Below are positions 60,138 to 64,000 of a stretch of 64,000 nucleotides of DNA, one piece after another (position 1 is the stretch's first letter; the number at the start of each line of letters is the position of its first letter). Below the pieces are notes generated by a model, which was given only the letters and a program-made list of their open reading frames with translations, made no database searches and had not been told where the DNA came from. The stretch is taken from positions 124,001-188,000 of the forward strand of contig NZ_JASAOF010000007.1 of NCBI RefSeq assembly GCF_029952525.1, given 5' to 3'. Origin of the DNA: Saccharopolyspora ipomoeae. Its GTDB lineage: Bacteria; Actinomycetota; Actinomycetes; Mycobacteriales; Pseudonocardiaceae. Both the position numbers and the translations under genes were made by a program.

Positions 60138-61046
60138 ATGGAGATCTTTCATCTGCGGTACTTCGTGGCAGTGGCGGAGAAGCTGAGCTTCTCGGGGGCC
60201 GCGCGGTCGTTGCACATGGCGACCTCACCGCTGAGCCAGCGGATCCGGGACCTCGAACGGGAGCTCGGGGTGGTGCTGTTCGAGCGCGACTCGCACCACG
60301 TGCAGCTGACCGACGCCGGCAGCTCCCTGCTCCCGATCGCGCGGGAGGCGTTGAGCCGCTTCGACGACGTGCCGTGGCGGCTGCGGGAGGCGATCGGGCG
60401 CACCCGCCCGGTCGTGTACCTCGGGGTGCCGCCCGGGTTGCACTCGACGCTGCGGGAGCGGCTGACCGGCTTCACCCGCCGCTGCGCCGAGGTGTGCGAC
60501 CTCAAGCGCTGGCCCGGCGGCAGCCGCGAGCTCCTGCTCGGCGTGCAGCGCGGTGAGCTGGCGATGGCGCTGGTGCACCTGCCGGTGCACGCCGAGGGCA
60601 TCGAGGTCGCCGAGCTGATGCGCGAGCCGCTGGGCGCGGTGCTGCCCGCGCCCGACTTCGCCGGCCGCGAATCGGTGTCGCTGCACGAGCTGGTGGGCCT
60701 GACCTACGTGCGCCCGGCCGCGCGGATGCTGCCGGACTACTGGGACGAGCTGGAGGCGCGGCTGAGCGCCGCCGGAATACACCGCAGGATGACGCTGGAC
60801 ACCGGTGATTACGGCAGCACGGCGGAGGTCATCGCCAACGGCGGAGCATTCGCGATTTCGATGCTGGACCCGAGAAGCGGAATGCAGAAACTGCGTGACG
60901 ACAGCATCACCGTGCTGCCCATCCAGGACTTCTCCCCCAGTCTCGCAACCGGCCTGATTTGGCGTCAGGACCGCACAGAAGTGCAGCTCGACCTGCATGA
61001 ACTCATCGACGAAGCGAAGCAATTCCTGGCCGATCCGGTGGCGTGA
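60138..61046 (+). CDS. LysR-family regulator
   Basis: A 302-residue LysR protein: N-terminal HTH FHLRYFVAVAEKLSFSGAARSLHMATSPLSQRIRDLERELG, then a periplasmic-binding-like effector domain (VYLGVPPGLHSTL... LPAPDFAG... STAEVIANGGAFAISML). It precedes, on the same strand, the CoA-transferase operon, which it probably activates in response to an acid or its CoA ester. Confidence 0.88.
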   Translation: MEIFHLRYFVAVAEKLSFSGAARSLHMATSPLSQRIRDLERELGVVLFERDSHHVQLTDAGSSLLPIAREALSRFDDVPWRLREAIGRTRPVVYLGVPPGLHSTLRERLTGFTRRCAEVCDLKRWPGGSRELLLGVQRGELAMALVHLPVHAEGIEVAELMREPLGAVLPAPDFAGRESVSLHELVGLTYVRPAARMLPDYWDELEARLSAAGIHRRMTLDTGDYGSTAEVIANGGAFAISMLDPRSGMQKLRDDSITVLPIQDFSPSLATGLIWRQDRTEVQLDLHELIDEAKQFLADPVA

Positions 61047-61063
61047 CCGCTGCGGTCACGCCA
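61039..61063 (+). terminator. lysR terminator
   Basis: TGGCGTGACCGC-T-GCGGTCACGCCA (61039-61063) is a perfect 12-bp inverted repeat overlapping the lysR stop; TTGTTCG follows. Confidence 0.7.
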
Positions 61064-61091
61064 TTGTTCGCGATACGGTTCCACTGATCAA

Positions 61092-61139
61092 TTGAACCCC
61101 GCTCCACTGCGGACCTAACGTTGTTAGCGAAGCAAACAA
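61092..61139 (+). promoter_or_regulatory. Promoter and LysR-box candidate of CoA-transferase operon
   Basis: TTGAAC (61092-61097) and TAACGT (61116-61121) are separated by 18 bp and form a sigma-70-like promoter. TTGTT...AACAA (61121-61125 with 61135-61139) is an inverted repeat just downstream, which may be the LysR site or an internal operator. Confidence 0.45.
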
Positions 61140-61178
61140 GTCGATTCGGGATGCATTCCCGACGCACTAGGAGTGGTG

Positions 61179-62369
61179 ATGACAACCCCCGCCGACAACG
61201 CCTCCGGCCCGCTGGCCGGCGTGCGCGTCATCGACATGGCGACAGTGGTCATGGGCCCGTACGCGGCCCAGATCCTCGGCGATCTCGGCGCCGACGTGAT
61301 CAAGATCGAGTCGCCGAAGGACACCGCGCGGATCGGCCCCATTCACCGCACCCCCGGCATGACGCCGCTGGCGATGAACGTCAACCGCAACAAGCGCAGC
61401 GTCGCGCTCAACCTCAAGGACGCCGACGACGCCCAGCGCGCCCGCGACCTCATCGGCAGCGCCGACATCCTCATCACCAACATGCGGATCAACGCGCTGC
61501 GCAGGCTCGGCATGGACTACGAGAGCCTCGCCGCCGACAACCCGCACCTGATCTACACCCACGCCCAGGGGTTCCGCCCGGACTCCGACCGCGCCGAGCT
61601 CGCCGCCTACGACGAGACCGTGCAGGCCGCCTCCGGACTGCTCGACGTCGCCCAGCGCGCCGGGGACATCGGCAAGCCCGTGGTGCTGCCGAGCATCTTC
61701 GGCGACAAGGTCGCCGCGCTGACCATCGTCTACTCCGCGCTGGCCGCCCTGGTGCACCAGCGCGCGACCGGGCAGGGCCAGCTGGTCGAGGTCCCGATGG
61801 CCGACACGATGCTGGCGTTCAACCTGGTCGAGCACCTGCAAGGCAGGATCTACGAGCCGCCGATGACCGACACCGGGTTCCCGCTGTCGATGAACGTCGG
61901 CCACCGCGCCCGTCCCACCAAGGACGGCTACGCGATGATCATGCCCTACTCGCCGAAGAACTTCCGCGACCTGTTCGCCGCCGCCGGGCGCCCCGACCTG
62001 GCCGAGGACCCGCGCATCGCCGGCGACTACATCGACACCCGGCGGGACGGCACCGCGCTGGTCGAGCTCATGGAGTCGGTGACGCCGAACCTGACCACCG
62101 ACGAGTGGCTCCGCGTCTGCACCGAGTGCAGCATCCCGGTCGGCCCGGTCCTGCGCCTCGACGAAGCCGCCGACGACCCCTACGTGCGGGAAGGCCACCT
62201 GCTCGACGTCGCCGAGCACCCCACCGAGGGCACCTACCGCCAGGTGGGCGTGCCGATGCAGTTCTCGGCCACCCCGGCCTCGATCCGGCTGCACCCCCCG
62301 ATCCCCGGCCAGGACACCGACGACGTCTTCGCCGAGCTCGACGAGCACAACGAGGGAGAAGCGGCATGA
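61179..62369 (+). CDS. Class III (CaiB/BaiF) CoA-transferase
   Basis: A 396-residue protein; ATG 61179 has AGGAG upstream. Family motifs: GVRVIDMATVVMGPYAAQILGDLGADVIKIE at the N-terminus, NRNKRSVALNLK and the catalytic-Asp region AYDETVQAASGLLD. It moves CoA between carboxylic acids, so it activates the substrate of this operon. The following crotonase overlaps by four bases. Confidence 0.9.
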   Translation: MTTPADNASGPLAGVRVIDMATVVMGPYAAQILGDLGADVIKIESPKDTARIGPIHRTPGMTPLAMNVNRNKRSVALNLKDADDAQRARDLIGSADILITNMRINALRRLGMDYESLAADNPHLIYTHAQGFRPDSDRAELAAYDETVQAASGLLDVAQRAGDIGKPVVLPSIFGDKVAALTIVYSALAALVHQRATGQGQLVEVPMADTMLAFNLVEHLQGRIYEPPMTDTGFPLSMNVGHRARPTKDGYAMIMPYSPKNFRDLFAAAGRPDLAEDPRIAGDYIDTRRDGTALVELMESVTPNLTTDEWLRVCTECSIPVGPVLRLDEAADDPYVREGHLLDVAEHPTEGTYRQVGVPMQFSATPASIRLHPPIPGQDTDDVFAELDEHNEGEAA

Positions 62370-63139
62370 GCACCCCGAACACCGCCGTGCGGACCGAGAC
62401 GCGCGGCACCGTCCTGATCATCACACTCAACCGGCCCGAGGCGCGCAACGCGGTCAACGCCGACGTCGCGCACGGCATCGCCGCCGCCGTCGACGAGCTC
62501 GACGCGAACCCGGAGCTGCGCGTCGGCGTGCTCACCGGCGCGGCCGGCACCTTCAGCGCGGGCATGGACCTCAAGGCCGCCGCCCGCGGCGAATCGCCCA
62601 GCGTCGGCGACCGCGGCTTCGCCGGGATCACCGAGTTCGACAGCGCCAAGCCGCTGATCGCCGCCGTGGAGGGCTTCGCGATGGGCGGCGGTTTCGAGCT
62701 CGCCCTGGCCTGCGACCTGGTGGTGGCGGCCTCCGGCGCGTCCTTCGCGCTGCCCGAGGTCAAGCGCGGGCTCATCGCCGGGGGCGGCGGCGCGATCCGG
62801 CTGCCCAAGCGCATCCCGCACCACCTGGCGATGGAACTGCTGCTGACCGGCCGCACCATCGCCGCCGCCCGCGCCGCCGAGCTGGGCCTGGTCAACCGGG
62901 TCGCCGATGACGGCGCCGCGCTGCAGGCGGCGCTGGAGCTGGCCGAGGAGCTGACCGCCAACGCGCCGCTGGCGCTGGCCGCGGTCAAGCAGGTCGTCCG
63001 GCACTCCGACCGGCTGCCCGAGCCGGAGGCGTTCACCGCCCAGCGCCGCGAGATCCGCGGGCTCTACGAGTCGGCCGACTTCGCCGAAGGCGTCCGGGCC
63101 TTCACCGAGAAGCGAGCACCGGAGTGGACGGGACGATGA
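62366..63139 (+). CDS. Enoyl-CoA hydratase (crotonase) family
   Basis: A 257-residue crotonase. Oxyanion-hole segments AGTFSAGMDLKAAA (about 62) and AVEGFAMGGGFELALACDLVVA; catalytic-type acidic residues in PEVKRGLIAGGGGAIRL. It resembles the mycobacterial EchA19 group (C-terminus FAEGVRAFTEKRAPEW). Both overlaps are ATGA. It may hydrate, isomerise or hydrolyse the activated acid. Confidence 0.87.
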   Translation: MSTPNTAVRTETRGTVLIITLNRPEARNAVNADVAHGIAAAVDELDANPELRVGVLTGAAGTFSAGMDLKAAARGESPSVGDRGFAGITEFDSAKPLIAAVEGFAMGGGFELALACDLVVAASGASFALPEVKRGLIAGGGGAIRLPKRIPHHLAMELLLTGRTIAAARAAELGLVNRVADDGAALQAALELAEELTANAPLALAAVKQVVRHSDRLPEPEAFTAQRREIRGLYESADFAEGVRAFTEKRAPEWTGR

Positions 63140-63885
63140 ACAGCGAAGAGATCCTGCGCCGGGTGGCGACACCGCTGACCTCCCCGGCCTACGCACCGGC
63201 GGTCGCGCGGTTCACCGACCGCGAGTACCTCAACGTCGTCTACCGCACCGACCCCGAGGCGCTGCGGGCCGCGGTTCCCGAGCCCCTGGAGTTCGACGAG
63301 CCGCTGGTGCGCTTCGAGATCATGAACATGGGCGAGGTCACCGCGTACGGGCCCTACGTCGAGGCCGGTCAGGCCATCCCGGTGCGCTTCGGCGAGGAGC
63401 GCGGCGAGTACCTGCACGCGATGTACCTGAACAACTTCCCCGCCACCGCCGCAGGCCGCGAGGCCAGCGCCTACCCGAAGGTGATGGGCGAACCGGCGCT
63501 CAAGGTGGACCACGCCGCGCTGGTCGGGACGCTGGACTACGGCTCGGAGCGGATCGCCACGGCGACCATGGGCTACAAGTGGTTCCCGATGGATCTCGCG
63601 GCCGCCGAGGCCGAGATCACCGTGCCCACGTTCATGCTCAAGCTCGTCCCGGGCTACGACCACCGGCCGCGGATCGCCGAGCTGGTGCGCACCCGCATCA
63701 CCGACATCACCGTCAAGCAGGCCTTCACCGGTCCCGCGCGGTTGCAGCTGTTCGAGCACGCGCTGGCGCCGCTCGCCGACTTGCCGGTGCGCGAGGTCGT
63801 CTCGGCCAGCCACATCCTCACCGATCTCACGCTGTCGGGAGTCGAGCCCGTGCACGACTACCTGGCGGAGAGGAAGCAGTCATGA
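63136..63885 (+). CDS. Acetoacetate decarboxylase-family protein
   Basis: A 249-residue protein of the ADC fold. The Schiff-base Lys lies in EASAYPKVMGEPALKV (about residue 117), and the preceding FGEERGEYLHAMYLNN supplies the acidic residues near the active site. In related proteins the reaction is decarboxylation of a 3-keto acid, but some family members do aldol or other chemistry. ATG 63136 overlaps the crotonase stop. Confidence 0.85.
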   Translation: MNSEEILRRVATPLTSPAYAPAVARFTDREYLNVVYRTDPEALRAAVPEPLEFDEPLVRFEIMNMGEVTAYGPYVEAGQAIPVRFGEERGEYLHAMYLNNFPATAAGREASAYPKVMGEPALKVDHAALVGTLDYGSERIATATMGYKWFPMDLAAAEAEITVPTFMLKLVPGYDHRPRIAELVRTRITDITVKQAFTGPARLQLFEHALAPLADLPVREVVSASHILTDLTLSGVEPVHDYLAERKQS

Positions 63886-64000
63886 ATCCGAAGTGGACGG
63901 ACGTCGCGGTGGTCGGCGCCGGGACCATCGGCCTGGCCTGGGCGGCGCTGTTCGCGCACGCCGGGCTGCGGGTCCGGGTGACCGATCCGCGCGACGACCT
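63882..64000 (+). CDS. 3-hydroxyacyl-CoA dehydrogenase family (truncated by window edge)
   Basis: The first 39 codons are visible. The N-terminal Rossmann motif VAVVGAGTIGLAWAALFAHAGLRVRVTD matches 3-hydroxyacyl-CoA and L-carnitine dehydrogenases. ATG 63882 overlaps the decarboxylase-like stop. The rest lies outside the window, so hydroxyacyl-CoA and carnitine dehydrogenases cannot be told apart. Confidence 0.75.
   Translation, partial: MNPKWTDVAVVGAGTIGLAWAALFAHAGLRVRVTDPRDD

Overview
The window is high-GC actinobacterial chromosome. A conservon (sensor, roadblock, DUF742 and GTPase genes plus a CYP157-like P450), a DUF397 gene, a Methyltransf_19 methyltransferase, a DivIVA-like coiled-coil protein and dense ATGA/GTGA gene overlaps point to a Pseudonocardiales-type actinomycete, perhaps Saccharopolyspora (inferred, not tested by search). 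It has about 53 protein genes, two of them cut by the window edges. I saw no rRNA, tRNA, CRISPR array, insertion sequence or phage gene.

Region 1 (1-7.3 kb) looks like the steroid ring C/D (HIP) branch of cholesterol catabolism: fadE30 faces a crotonase followed by fadE31, fadE32 and fadE33, and fadA6 is followed by a HadA/HadB-like hydratase pair. Two sites resembling the KstR2 operator lie upstream of fadE30/crotonase and of fadA6. Region 2 (7.5-17.3 kb) has a small unknown protein, a 1363-residue repeat protein, a GH25 lysozyme with a membrane anchor, the Tex RNA-binding protein, a DUF397 protein and a MerR regulator. Region 3 (17.7-23.3 kb) pairs a tripartite tricarboxylate transporter (tctCBA) with a divergent CitA/DcuS-type two-component system.

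Region 4 (23.3-32.1 kb) carries the conservon, a methyltransferase, a membrane acyltransferase, a secreted S37 peptidase and a DivIVA-like protein. Region 5 (32.4-38.3 kb) is a choline-to-betaine operon (betaine aldehyde dehydrogenase, APC permease, choline oxidase) behind a divergent TetR gene and a near-perfect 20-bp palindrome. A BenE-type permease and a secreted protein follow.

Region 6 (40.6-53.1 kb) is the most interesting. A HAD phosphatase, an APH-type kinase and an acyl-CoA dehydrogenase are consecutive genes, a split version of the domain order in human ACAD10. They are followed by an SDR, two more dehydrogenases and a MaoC hydratase. An opposing operon has an acyl-CoA ligase, two SDRs, a TetR regulator and an AbgT-type transporter. 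Near-identical palindromic operators precede both operons. Together they could be a catabolic pathway for 4-hydroxy or related oxygenated acids through a phosphorylated CoA intermediate.

Region 7 (53.1-64 kb) has a RES-type toxin-antitoxin pair, a TerC-family exporter under a yybP-ykoY-like manganese riboswitch, a hydrolase-ABC ATPase fusion with its permease, a LysR regulator, and a CoA-transferase/crotonase/acetoacetate decarboxylase-like/hydroxyacyl-CoA dehydrogenase operon that runs off the right edge. Scattered through the window are five intergenic clusters of short palindromes with AT-rich cores. Each cluster repeats its own core sequence, and one core is shared by two sites 19.5 kb apart.
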